The notes under the pieces: model-generated
The model's input: the letters and a program-made list of their open reading frames with translations, nothing else
Database searches by the model: none
What the model was told of the DNA's origin: nothing
Virus record (IMG/VR): IMGVR_UViG_3300002143_000079
Span: 1 to 64,000 of that record
Direction: 5' to 3' (one strand)
DNA length: 64,000 bases
Source of the DNA: a virus
Shown here: positions 58,226 to 64,000 of the stretch, piece by piece
How positions within the stretch are numbered: position 1 is the first letter of the stretch
Layout: the number at the start of each line of letters is the position of its first letter
Program-made: the position numbers and the translations under genes

Positions 58226-58405
58226 TCAAGGAATATACCAAACGGGAGCACCAATATTTGTATCATATTCCCCAACCACGGCTGATGTAGCATGACCTTG
58301 TTCTTTCAACTTCGCAACCCACTTCTCAACACGTTCTTTGGTAACGTGTTTGTCAAAGTAAATCAGTGCAGCGACTTCGGTGATGTTGATGGATGATTTA
58401 GGCAT
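58226..58405 (-). CDS. Small unknown protein, 59 aa
   Basis: MPKSSINITEVAALIYFDKH begins the frame, followed by a helix (ERVEKWVAKLKEQGHATSAV) and a strand. It has no TTGAC promoter of its own; upstream lies a hairpin-rich 111-nt gap, so it is probably expressed from the promoter at 58790. Its TGA stop lies in a TTGACA sequence. Confidence 0.65.
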   Translation of the reverse strand: MPKSSINITEVAALIYFDKHVTKERVEKWVAKLKEQGHATSAVVGEYDTNIGAPVWYIP

Positions 58406-58516
58406 AATTTTGTTTTGTGCTGTGTTGAGGTTCTGCGAACTGCGGCTTTGGTGCCACTCGACTCGTCAGTGCTGGAGAAACCAGCAGACGCGGGAGAATC
58501 CCGCGTTTCGTCGTTC
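58406..58516 (-). other. Hairpin-rich gap, possible RNA element
   Basis: On the minus strand: ACGCGGGATTCTCCCGCGT (8-bp stem), TGCTGGTTTCTCCAGCA (6-bp stem), GGC-ACCAAA-GCC and GTTC-GCA-GAAC follow one another within about 90 nt. The GC content is well above the surroundings. It could be an intercistronic processing or translational control element, or a weak terminator. Confidence 0.5.
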
Positions 58517-58780
58517 CTATTCTTCTACAATCGCAATGACGGACTTGAGCGCGTAGGTCAGACCACCTTCACTGCTCTCGATGCTGATTACATTTTTCCG
58601 TTGACCGTCAATCGTGATGACGAAGTTGATGGTGTCCGTGGTGGTAACCGACCATGTGATTGAACCACCGCAAATAAAGCCGGAGTAGCTTCCGTTCTTG
58701 GACTTCTTAACTTCGCTGATGTAGTTCGACAGCGATTGCTTAATACGTGCGTTGACTTCGGTATTTGGTTCTTTGTTCAT
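58517..58780 (-). CDS. Unknown protein, 87 aa
   Basis: N-terminal helix (NARIKQSLSNYISEVKKSKN), a Gly/Ser loop, then strands (SITWSVTTTDTINFVITIDG) and a final helix. A small alpha/beta protein without motif. It is first in a pair with the 59-aa gene, separated by a structured gap. Own promoter, 9-nt gap. Confidence 0.65.
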   Translation of the reverse strand: MNKEPNTEVNARIKQSLSNYISEVKKSKNGSYSGFICGGSITWSVTTTDTINFVITIDGQRKNVISIESSEGGLTYALKSVIAIVEE

Positions 58781-58789
58781 TGTGAAAAA

Positions 58790-58817
58790 AGACTACACCA
58801 AAACGATAAAATGTCAA
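58790..58817 (-). promoter_or_regulatory. Early-type promoter
   Basis: TTGACA, 16 nt, TAGTCT, 9 nt to the ATG at 58780. Confidence 0.75.
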
Positions 58818-59041
58818 CTTACTTTCTCTAGTTTTTTCAAACTATTTTCCGCCTGTTGCATGGCCCAATCCAACTTCTCCCTTGGCACTTCATTTATATC
58901 CATAGCCACGGTATCTTCCACACTCCGTTTACCATTTTTACGACCATACATCATACGAAAGACAAACTGCCAACCCTCTGGCATCTTAACCAGATTCGTT
59001 CTAAGATACTCTCGTGCAGTTTCTTCCAAGATATGATTCAT
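58814..59041 (-). CDS. Unknown protein, 75 aa
   Basis: MNHILEETAREYLRTNLVKM, a Trp/Phe segment (PEGWQFVFRMMYGRKNGKRS) and an acidic then basic helical end. It is probably a helical bundle. Its TGA stop is part of the next TTGACA box. The promoter with a 6-nt gap abuts the inserted GIY-YIG remnant. No family recognised. Confidence 0.65.
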   Translation of the reverse strand: MNHILEETAREYLRTNLVKMPEGWQFVFRMMYGRKNGKRSVEDTVAMDINEVPREKLDWAMQQAENSLKKLEKVS

Positions 59042-59043
59042 AA

Positions 59044-59724
59044 AACAAGATTATCAGAAAACATCAAACAGTCAATAATATTACCGGTGACCGTTATGTT
59101 GGTCAGACCAATCAACGAGTTGAAAAGAGATGGCAAGTTCATAAACGATGTAAACGAAATGCTCCCTTATACAATGCATTCCGAAAATATGGCCTTGACA
59201 ATTTTACATTCTCTATACTAGAAACAACGGATAACGATTTGTTACTTGATGAGTTGGAAATCAAACATATAGCCAATCAACGTTCTTTTAGAGATTGGAA
59301 TGAAGGTGGTTACAATCTCACAACCGGAGGATATGCCAATCGTGTAGTCAGTGCTGTTACACGACAAAAATTAAGAGAATCAACACGGCAATCATATCAA
59401 AATAATTCCAATAGAGGATTTCGTGTGGGAAATATTCCTTGGAACAAAGGATTGACTGGTTTAACTAAAGCCACACAAGTTGCGTGGAATAAGGGATTAA
59501 AAAATTGTCAAACCGCTTGGAATAAAGGTAAAACCTCGACTCAACAATATAACTTCTCAAATATCAAAACTCAAGAAGAATTTTGTGGCACTAAGAATGA
59601 ATTTGAATTGAAATTCAACGTGTCTAAATCAACTGTCAAACGAATATGTCAATCCAAACATTCTACTTGGATAGGAAAAAAAGTCCAGTGTCTTGACCCC
59701 GTTACACTGGAAAACGGACAATGA
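59044..59724 (+). pseudogene. GIY-YIG homing endonuclease lacking its N-terminus
   Basis: A plus-strand frame, open from 59044, encodes NITGDRYVGQTNQRVEKRWQ, then FRKYGLDNFTFSILETTD and ELEIKHIANQRS with the catalytic Glu. Three NUMOD-like repeats (IPWNKGLTG, VAWNKGLKN and TAWNKGKTS) and a helix-turn-helix tail follow. The GIY half of the motif and any good start codon are missing; they would lie across the promoter of the neighbouring minus-strand gene. The junction looks like a truncated insertion. Confidence 0.68.
59048..59075 (-). promoter_or_regulatory. Early-type promoter
   Basis: TTGACT, 16 nt, TAATCT, 6 nt to the ATG at 59041; it overlaps the broken 5' end of the GIY-YIG frame. Confidence 0.74.
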
Positions 59725-59937
59725 TTAAGCACTCAGGGAGAGTGGTATAGGTCCAAATTGTATTTTGTTCGGTTACAAAAGGTGTTATAAAGCACCAAAA
59801 AACCACAACATTTAAGGGATAGTTGCCACCTGTCAAGTTTTTATTTAATGGACACTTCACTAACCCTGTTCTCCGCCGAGAAAAATCGTGAGGGTTTCAG
59901 GTTAACCCACAACCTTTAGTACGACTACCAAGAGAAA

Positions 59938-60147
59938 TTACATTGATTGATACGTTTCCGACTGTTGCCACATAGCATACCACTCTTCATGAGCTTCTGT
60001 CAACTCCGAAAGAGGAACGCCCTTGTGATAAATCTTCCCGTTGAAGATACCACCGATGTTTGCGGTCTTCTTGAACAAGGTAGTCACCCGTTGGTAACCA
60101 TCCTTGTATTTGACCACTGAACCTTTGACGATTGGGTTGTTATTCAT
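59938..60147 (-). CDS. Unknown protein, 69 aa
   Basis: A small beta-rich protein (IVKGSVVKYKDGYQRVTTLF) with a Lys/Gly middle and a C-terminal helix (ELTEAHEEWYAMWQQSETYQ). The opening resembles SH3- or KOW-like folds seen elsewhere in this gene array. Own promoter, 9-nt gap. Function unknown. Confidence 0.65.
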   Translation of the reverse strand: MNNNPIVKGSVVKYKDGYQRVTTLFKKTANIGGIFNGKIYHKGVPLSELTEAHEEWYAMWQQSETYQSM

Positions 60148-60156
60148 TGTGGTAAG

Positions 60157-60185
60157 AGATTACTTGATTATTATCGAAACGTCAA
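60157..60185 (-). promoter_or_regulatory. Early-type promoter
   Basis: TTGACG, 17 nt, TAATCT, 9 nt to the ATG at 60147. Confidence 0.7.
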
Positions 60186-60188
60186 GCC

Positions 60189-60470
60189 TTAGTTGGCTTC
60201 ATCTTCACTGTCTTCATTCTCATCTTCCACCACCGAATCTTGAGCCAATTCCACAACTGCGTCCAAGGGAGTGATTGCGGAAAAGGTTGTCACCCACTCA
60301 CAATCACGTTCAAGTCCCGGTTCCAAGTGAGCCAACGTCTTATACCGAAACATTTCATATTCCCGTGGCGTCATAGCACCACGGCAGATGTCCTTGAATT
60401 CGTTGAGTATCTCCATCATTTCATTGTGGAGTTCATTCAAACGGTTTGCGTCGTCCATGTTGATATTCAT
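60189..60470 (-). CDS. Unknown helical acidic protein, 93 aa
   Basis: NINMDDANRLNELHNEMMEI starts a helical region that continues to about residue 50; the end is acidic (SVVEDENEDSEDEAN). Basic residues cluster near MTPREYEMFRYKT. No family recognised. Own promoter, 9-nt gap. Confidence 0.65.
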   Translation of the reverse strand: MNINMDDANRLNELHNEMMEILNEFKDICRGAMTPREYEMFRYKTLAHLEPGLERDCEWVTTFSAITPLDAVVELAQDSVVEDENEDSEDEAN

Positions 60471-60479
60471 TGTGAAAAT

Positions 60480-60507
60480 AGACTACCAAAAGTTGATAAA
60501 AAGTCAA
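60480..60507 (-). promoter_or_regulatory. Early-type promoter
   Basis: TTGACT, 16 nt, TAGTCT, 9 nt to the ATG at 60470. Confidence 0.75.
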
Positions 60508-60518
60508 GGGATTTGCCG

Positions 60519-60650
60519 AGATTTGCTGGGGTTTTCTCCCCATCATTTCATTACCACCCACCTCGGACTTCGGTGAATGGCCTCATCCTGTTCGGCCGTG
60601 CCCCCATTCCCTAGTAGAGTGGGCGGGGCTTCCGTTTAGTTCGGCCCGTC
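60519..60650 (-). ncRNA. Candidate structured RNA, copy B
   Basis: 132 nt, the same length as copy A. Stems: GCCCC/GGGGC (with inner CCCA/TGGG), ATTCACC/GGTGGGT and TGGGG-AGAAAA-CCCCA; the long-range pair here is GGCC/GGCC. At nearly every stem position that differs from copy A the partner base differs too. Unlike copy A it overlaps only the last codons of a 38-residue frame. It ends 10 nt before the next -35 box, with no T-run. Confidence 0.65.
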
Positions 60651-60752
60651 TCGTTCGGCTTCATAAACCCGGTTAGGGTAAAGAGTTACACCAAACTTTG
60701 CCGTGATGATTCGTTTCACACGAACGTTGATGTACTTAGGTAGGTCTTTCAT
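60636..60752 (-). CDS. 38-residue protein ending RDGPN
   Basis: MKDLPKYINVRVKRIITAKF followed by GVTLYPNRVYEAERDGPN. The basic strand-like composition suits a small RNA- or ribosome-associated peptide. The ATG is 8 nt past a TTGACA promoter. The C-terminal RDGPN and stop coincide with the 5' part of RNA copy B, as in the 11-residue frame at 56383. Confidence 0.6.
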   Translation of the reverse strand: MKDLPKYINVRVKRIITAKFGVTLYPNRVYEAERDGPN

Positions 60753-60760
60753 ATGGGAAC

Positions 60761-60788
60761 ATGTTATCAAAGATATTCAGGTTGTCAA
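60761..60788 (-). promoter_or_regulatory. Early-type promoter of the 38-aa gene and RNA copy B
   Basis: TTGACA, 16 nt, TAACAT, 8 nt to the ATG at 60752. Confidence 0.75.
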
Positions 60789-60795
60789 CAGGTTT

Positions 60796-60948
60796 TTATA
60801 CATCTTCTGCACAACCATGATGTCCACAGCAGGGACGAGGCTCACTATGTGGATTCATGTCCTTGTCAAAAGAACACTCACCATCGGTGCAAACGCCACA
60901 GATATGACAGCCCGGTTCATCGTCATCGGTGAATGATTTCTCAGGCAT
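60796..60948 (-). CDS. Cys-rich tail-only paralogue, 50 aa
   Basis: MPEKSFTDDDEPGCHICGVC, then MNPHSEPRPCCGHHGCAEDV, which is the C-terminal zinc module of the 111-aa paralogues at 53695 and 54258 without their beta domain. It shows the Cys module can stand alone. It lies 12 nt after the 60961 gene and is probably co-transcribed with it. Confidence 0.72.
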   Translation of the reverse strand: MPEKSFTDDDEPGCHICGVCTDGECSFDKDMNPHSEPRPCCGHHGCAEDV

Positions 60949-60960
60949 ATGTTTGAAAGG

Positions 60961-61155
60961 TTAGGCCGCAACAATCTCGCAGCCATACACAGACGGAAAG
61001 AATGCGCCATGCTCTGTGTAGATTCGTCCGGTGCTGGCGGAATGTTTTGGAGCGGCAAAGTCAGTCACCTTGCTATTGTCACCACGAAAATCTGTCACCG
61101 TGTCACCGATTTGAACTTCTTGCTTGGTCTTGAAGTTGATGAGCTTGTGTTTCAT
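60961..61155 (-). CDS. Unknown protein, 64 aa
   Basis: A small beta-barrel-like protein: INFKTKQEVQIGDTVTDFRG, SKVTDFAAPKHSASTGRIYT and FPSVYGCEIVA, in the style of KOW/SH3 folds. Own promoter, 8-nt gap; first of a pair with the Cys-rich 50-aa gene. Function unknown. Confidence 0.66.
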   Translation of the reverse strand: MKHKLINFKTKQEVQIGDTVTDFRGDNSKVTDFAAPKHSASTGRIYTEHGAFFPSVYGCEIVAA

Positions 61156-61163
61156 ATGTAATG

Positions 61164-61191
61164 ACTATACTTGATTTGTTTGGAATGTCAA
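61164..61191 (-). promoter_or_regulatory. Early-type promoter
   Basis: TTGACA, 16 nt, TATAGT, 8 nt to the ATG at 61155. Confidence 0.76.
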
Positions 61192-61199
61192 CGATTATT

Positions 61200-61403
61200 T
61201 TACAGTCGTTCAAATCCCGGCTTGAAGCATTTGCTGAAACATACTCGGCACATGAACACCGGCATCTTATGTTCTTTGCAGACGCCACAAGATTGATGAG
61301 CAAGTTGACCAGCATCAGGGCAGTTGCACCGCTCCAAGTCATCCTGTTCAGGCGCACGACCCGTTGCCGTTGTAAAATCTTCAATTGTCCAAGTAGCTTC
61401 CAT
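61200..61403 (-). CDS. Cys-rich zinc-finger protein, 67 aa
   Basis: After a short helix come CNCPDAGQLAHQSCGVCKEH and CRVCFSKCF: eight Cys and two His, enough for two zinc sites, in a RING- or ribbon-like order. The N-terminus (WTIEDFTTATGRAPEQDDLE) looks like a separate small module. Protein or nucleic-acid binding is likely; the target is unknown. Own promoter, 8-nt gap. Confidence 0.7.
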   Translation of the reverse strand: MEATWTIEDFTTATGRAPEQDDLERCNCPDAGQLAHQSCGVCKEHKMPVFMCRVCFSKCFKPGFERL

Positions 61404-61409
61404 ATGCGA

Positions 61410-61685
61410 TTACTTTATCAGATTTTTATTGGTTGTCAATCCACTTCTTGCAGATATATCACCAAACTTTTTCTGGAAACCTTCAAAAATCAAATCACTT
61501 TCCTTTTCCCAATCGTTATCTGCTTTCAATCTATTGTAGATATACTTAGGATTAGAATAATCGGCATGAGCGATATTACGAGCGTGGTTATGACGTTGCC
61601 AACAAGCTGTTTGCGCTTCACCATGCATTTTTTTCAAATCACTTGGCCATCCAGCAATTTGTTTTGATTCTGAAACTGTTTTCAT
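61410..61685 (-). CDS. Unknown protein, 91 aa
   Basis: Helical protein with a His/Trp/Asn-rich stretch (TACWQRHNHARNIAHADYSN) and a basic end. No TTGAC promoter is found; before the ATG the strand reads TAATTTATATCC, close to the TATTTAT element of late genes. It may therefore be expressed differently from its neighbours. No family recognised. Confidence 0.6.
   Translation of the reverse strand: MKTVSESKQIAGWPSDLKKMHGEAQTACWQRHNHARNIAHADYSNPKYIYNRLKADNDWEKESDLIFEGFQKKFGDISARSGLTTNKNLIK
61412..61439 (-). promoter_or_regulatory. Early-type promoter
   Basis: TTGACA, 16 nt, TAAAGT, 8 nt to the ATG at 61403; it overlaps the end of the next gene. Confidence 0.72.
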
Positions 61686-61780
61686 TGGATATAAATTACC
61701 AGAGATATTATATCAAAAAAATCATCTAATCACATGAAAATTATCACTTGACGAGATGATTCGTGCCACATCACATGGTT

Positions 61781-61918
61781 TTAGAATCCACCAAGGAATG
61801 TCAAGACCCATCTTGCATTACCGTCCTGCTTGACCTCAAAGGTCGCCGTTGAACCAGTGAAATCAATGAGGAACTTTGCCAGTTCGTTCAGGTCGTTGAA
61901 GTAGATTTTTCCGTTCAT
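61781..61918 (-). CDS. Small unknown protein, 45 aa
   Basis: MNGKIYFNDLNELAKFLIDF followed by TGSTATFEVKQDGNARWVLT; a helix and a beta hairpin, a clean alpha/beta mini-fold. Promoter with a 6-nt gap supports the start. No family recognised. Confidence 0.68.
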   Translation of the reverse strand: MNGKIYFNDLNELAKFLIDFTGSTATFEVKQDGNARWVLTFLGGF

Positions 61919-61924
61919 TGTGAT

Positions 61925-61952
61925 AATATAGTAGAAATATCTAATTTGTCAA
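61925..61952 (-). promoter_or_regulatory. Early-type promoter
   Basis: TTGACA, 16 nt, TATATT, 6 nt to the ATG at 61918. Confidence 0.76.
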
Positions 61953-62053
61953 CATTTGTTTATAGAAAGTAAAAATAATTGCATAGTAGCTACTGGTTAC
62001 GGCTCTTTTTCGCTATTCTCCACGGCTTAAATTGTGGACGCTATGCAAATTGG

Positions 62054-62284
62054 TTACTGGAGTGCTTGTATTGCACGTTGGAATGTCGTCCAACGGTTTC
62101 CGGGCAATCCACTCTTGTTCTGGAGGTCACGAACGGTGGAGTTCTCGTAACGGTCCATGAAAACCCCAAAGGTGATTTCCTCATCCCAAGAGGATTGGAG
62201 GTTTTTACGATTCCAACCATCGGGGTCAATAACTTCAACACCAAGAACCGCACACCAGACAGTAGAAGTCAGTTTGATTTTCAT
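62054..62284 (-). CDS. Unknown protein, 76 aa
   Basis: MKIKLTSTVWCAVLGVEVID, then FGVFMDRYENSTVRDLQNKS and a basic C-terminal helix. The start is set by a promoter 7 nt upstream; an overlapping frame ending at 62041 has no such support. It may be a small DNA-binding protein, but no motif is certain. Confidence 0.64.
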   Translation of the reverse strand: MKIKLTSTVWCAVLGVEVIDPDGWNRKNLQSSWDEEITFGVFMDRYENSTVRDLQNKSGLPGNRWTTFQRAIQALQ

Positions 62285-62291
62285 ACTTAAT

Positions 62292-62319
62292 AGACTACTA
62301 TTGTTTTATAAAATGTCAA
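62292..62319 (-). promoter_or_regulatory. Early-type promoter
   Basis: TTGACA, 16 nt, TAGTCT, 7 nt to the ATG at 62284. Confidence 0.76.
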
Positions 62320-62567
62320 CCCACAATCGTCGAGTGAACAAAGATTTGTTCCAATTTCTTCATGGCTTTCTTTTTGTCATACTCATGACCGATGAAATGA
62401 CACGTATCACCAATCCCCGTATAGATTCTCCATGCGTTTTTGTCAGTCGAAGAATCATTTGGTTTGGTTATGAATCCACTTTCATCACCAAAGATACTGA
62501 TAACAAACAGGTTTGGAATGCTGCTAGTTTTGTTGGTGACTCGTTTCCAAGTAATCATTGGTTTCAT
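62316..62567 (-). CDS. Unknown protein, 83 aa
   Basis: Alternating strands (SIPNLFVISIFGDESGFITK) and a C-terminal helix (EYDKKKAMKKLEQIFVHSTI), an alpha/beta fold without recognised motif. Its TGA stop is the TGA of the following TTGACA. Own promoter, 7-nt gap. Confidence 0.65.
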   Translation of the reverse strand: MKPMITWKRVTNKTSSIPNLFVISIFGDESGFITKPNDSSTDKNAWRIYTGIGDTCHFIGHEYDKKKAMKKLEQIFVHSTIVG

Positions 62568-62574
62568 TGGAAAT

Positions 62575-62602
62575 AGATTACTGGATATTTATAAAAAGTC
62601 AA
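62575..62602 (-). promoter_or_regulatory. Early-type promoter
   Basis: TTGACT, 16 nt, TAATCT, 7 nt to the ATG at 62567. Confidence 0.76.
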
Positions 62603-62775
62603 CGACTTTCGTACGTGTGGAGAAAAATAATGGTCCATGCAATCATGAGCACCACTATCAATCCAAAATTGGCAAGACTAAACTTCTTGGTATCGAAGTC
62701 ATAGATTGGATACCCAAACATTGAAGCAAGGGCACCAATGACGAATGCGCCGATAAGAAAGGCTTGGTGTGTCAT
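62599..62775 (-). CDS. Small membrane protein, 58 aa
   Basis: Two transmembrane helices: HQAFLIGAFVIGALASMFGY and ANFGLIVVLMIAWTIIFL, joined by a charged loop (DFDTKKFS). The stop lies inside the next TTGACT. Small two-helix phage proteins can act on the host membrane, for example in exclusion or lysis timing; which applies here is unknown. Promoter spacer 17 nt, 7-nt gap. Confidence 0.7.
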   Translation of the reverse strand: MTHQAFLIGAFVIGALASMFGYPIYDFDTKKFSLANFGLIVVLMIAWTIIFLHTYESR

Positions 62776-62782
62776 GGGTTTT

Positions 62783-62811
62783 AGAGTATGTCAGTTATTA
62801 TCGAATGTCAA
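62783..62811 (-). promoter_or_regulatory. Early-type promoter
   Basis: TTGACA, 17 nt, TACTCT, 7 nt to the ATG at 62775. Confidence 0.72.
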
Positions 62812-62814
62812 CAA

Positions 62815-63018
62815 TTAATTCTTTTCTTCCAAGATGGCTTCAAGTGTGCGTGCGAAATACACTTCCCCGGTTTCGATGCCCGCATAGTAGGCATCGTCAA
62901 TGTTACCACCCGCCGCATCATCGGGTAGAAAATCCTCACGGTCTGGACCAACCTTTTTTGCAGCGGTTTCGGTGATGAGGGCGACAATCTTCGCCAACTT
63001 TTCGTTTGAAATAAGCAT
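62815..63018 (-). CDS. Unknown protein, 67 aa
   Basis: N-terminal helix (ISNEKLAKIVALITETAAKK), an acidic Pro/Gly loop (DREDFLPDDAAGGNIDDAYY) and a C-terminal helix. It starts 5 nt after the stop of the 195-aa gene, so the two form an operon. No family recognised. Confidence 0.65.
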   Translation of the reverse strand: MLISNEKLAKIVALITETAAKKVGPDREDFLPDDAAGGNIDDAYYAGIETGEVYFARTLEAILEEKN

Positions 63019-63023
63019 AAATT

Positions 63024-63611
63024 TTAACGGTTAACCAACGAGTAAACCACACTCGGCTTACCCCGACCCGAATCAGTCTTGACTCGAGCAACTTCGACGA
63101 GCACACCACCCTCCATTTCCTTTTTGATATGGTTGTAGATGAGTGCGGGATTCCAACCAACACTGTTCACCAAGGCCAAGTCTTTCATGGTGAATCGCTC
63201 GGTAGCAGGATAGACCAACTCAGGCCTTTCATTACGAGCCCGACCAACCAGACGGGGTGCAACTTCCGTTTCATCACCATCATCGCTTGTATCCACCGTG
63301 GCGACTTTGCCTTCAACCAATTCCTGATACTTCACCATTGCGGCACCCAATCGGAGGAAACTCCATGCAGTGCGACCAAACTTCTCATTCGAGGGATACT
63401 GTTCGGTATCGTCCTCCAAGGTCTGCTTGAAGATTTGATGACCCTTCTTTAAGAGTTTGATACGAAACACTTCGTGATCCTTCAAGGTGCCATCCTCACG
63501 ATGACGAGCATAGAGAGCCACCGTCTCGGTGCGAGTAACCTGTTTGTAGGTCAGAGGATTGGCACTGTAACCACCAGCACCACTAACGAATTCCGTTTCA
63601 AGTGAAATCAT
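63024..63611 (-). CDS. Unknown protein with possible winged-helix C-terminus
   Basis: 195 residues. The last 60 (FTMKDLALVNSVGWNPALIY, then VARVKTDSGRGKPSVVYSL) have the helix-turn-helix plus wing form, with a basic Gly-Arg-Gly-Lys-Pro turn, of small winged-helix regulators. The first 115 residues are mixed and contain FGRTAWSFLRLGAAMVKYQE. A DNA-binding regulatory role is inferred. Own promoter, 6-nt gap. Confidence 0.66.
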   Translation of the reverse strand: MISLETEFVSGAGGYSANPLTYKQVTRTETVALYARHREDGTLKDHEVFRIKLLKKGHQIFKQTLEDDTEQYPSNEKFGRTAWSFLRLGAAMVKYQELVEGKVATVDTSDDGDETEVAPRLVGRARNERPELVYPATERFTMKDLALVNSVGWNPALIYNHIKKEMEGGVLVEVARVKTDSGRGKPSVVYSLVNR

Positions 63612-63617
63612 GTGAGT

Positions 63618-63645
63618 AGATTACCAGTGGTTTATAAAAAGTCAA
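63618..63645 (-). promoter_or_regulatory. Early-type promoter
   Basis: TTGACT, 16 nt, TAATCT, 6 nt to the ATG at 63611. Confidence 0.77.
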
Positions 63646-63653
63646 TAGACCAT

Positions 63654-64000
63654 TTACTTTTTGTTCAACTTTTTATGAGCCGCAACCAGTGCCTTGAGAA
63701 CGGTGATAGGAAACGTCTGACAACCAACTTTGACGGTATCCTTGGAAACAATCGCGGTGTATGAATCATTCAAGACCACTTCCACCGAATCACCATTTTT
63801 CAAATAATCCTTGAGATTGGAGACTTCAGCGAGGCTGAATTCCTTTCTATCTTGCAATGTGCGCCTACCGGAGATAACATTGACGTCAAAAATGACGTAA
63901 GGATATGCCGAAACTCCATTTCCCTCCATGGTTTCAGTCAATGCCTTTGGGCCAATGGGGATACCAGTTAGATTGGAAAGGATGGTGAGTGCAGCCAGTT
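63654..64000 (-). CDS. Unknown protein, 5' end beyond the window
   Basis: The frame is open to the right edge (LAALTILSNLTGIPIGPKAL, then TETMEGNG), so internal TTG or ATG codons near 63941 are probably not the start. The visible 115 residues include strands (YPYVIFDVNVISGRRTL) and a domain of the form SVEVVLNDSYTAIVSKDTVK, ending in a basic helix. No family recognised. Confidence 0.62.
   Translation of the reverse strand, partial: LAALTILSNLTGIPIGPKALTETMEGNGVSAYPYVIFDVNVISGRRTLQDRKEFSLAEVSNLKDYLKNGDSVEVVLNDSYTAIVSKDTVKVGCQTFPITVLKALVAAHKKLNKK

Noticed and set aside
58406-58516. Hammerhead-like CTGACGA in the hairpin cluster
   Set aside because: The required GAAA segment and a matching third stem are absent, so a self-cleaving ribozyme is not supported.
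61200-61240. tRNA-like T-loop (GTTCAAATCC) on the plus strand
   Set aside because: No acceptor stem, D-arm or anticodon arm upstream; the bases encode the end of a Cys-rich protein.
1-64000. CRISPR arrays, transposases and integrase or attachment sites
   Set aside because: I saw no regular repeat-spacer pattern, transposase motif, or tyrosine/serine recombinase; the mobile genes are homing endonucleases only.

Overview
This window is part of the genome of a tailed bacteriophage, a distant relative of the T4-like myoviruses. It carries recognisable T4-type head genes (portal gp20, prohead protease gp21, scaffold gp22, major capsid gp23, terminase large subunit gp17), baseplate genes (gp6-, gp25- and gp5-like), a gp55-like late sigma factor, and replication/recombination genes (primase, a gp47-gp46 fusion, a RuvC-like resolvase). 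The sequence is AT-rich and almost every gene lies on the minus strand. The host cannot be named. A signal-peptide-bearing outer-membrane beta-barrel gene and sigma-70-type promoters (TTGACW, 16 nt, TANNNT) point to a Gram-negative bacterium.

Layout. At 1-2100 a small plus-strand block encodes a macro-domain protein, a GMP reductase/IMP dehydrogenase-like enzyme and an HNH nuclease. From 2100 to 15370, on the minus strand, lie the head and packaging genes. Here the terminase large subunit is fractured into two genes that encode an atypically split intein, with a free-standing EDxHD-type homing endonuclease between them. From 15470 to 41740 are virion, tail-fibre-like and baseplate genes, interrupted at 17895-22580 by the recombination and primase genes. 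The virion proteins include an FG-GAP beta-propeller joined to a dockerin-like domain, and an RCC1-type propeller next to it. From 41740 to 52180 are a GIY-YIG nuclease, the gp55-like sigma factor, membrane and HD-domain proteins, PhoH, a complete phage-encoded tmRNA (48056-48439) and the outer-membrane protein. A tandem-repeat and GC-rich hairpin segment (52219-52570) separates this from 52600-64000, a dense array of short, mostly unknown early-type genes. Many of these have fewer than 60 codons.

Regulation is the unifying theme. In the 52.6-64 kb array nearly every gene or gene pair has its own TTGAC promoter, and the -10 hexamer usually ends only 6-9 nt before the ATG, so the predicted mRNAs are leaderless. 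The same arrangement drives the macro-domain gene and the primase. The tmRNA uses the same promoter class. Late genes instead carry a TATTTAT element, often 4-11 nt before the ATG; it could be the site of the gp55-like sigma factor. The outer-membrane protein is the exception, with a long leader and a Shine-Dalgarno-like site.

Two 132-nt segments in the early array (56266-56397 and 60519-60650) have diverged in sequence but keep the same hairpins through compensatory changes. They look like a previously undescribed structured RNA, each overlapping a tiny reading frame that ends in the same five residues. Five homing-endonuclease genes or remnants, a frameshifted paralogue and a Cys-rich gene family show active gene turnover.
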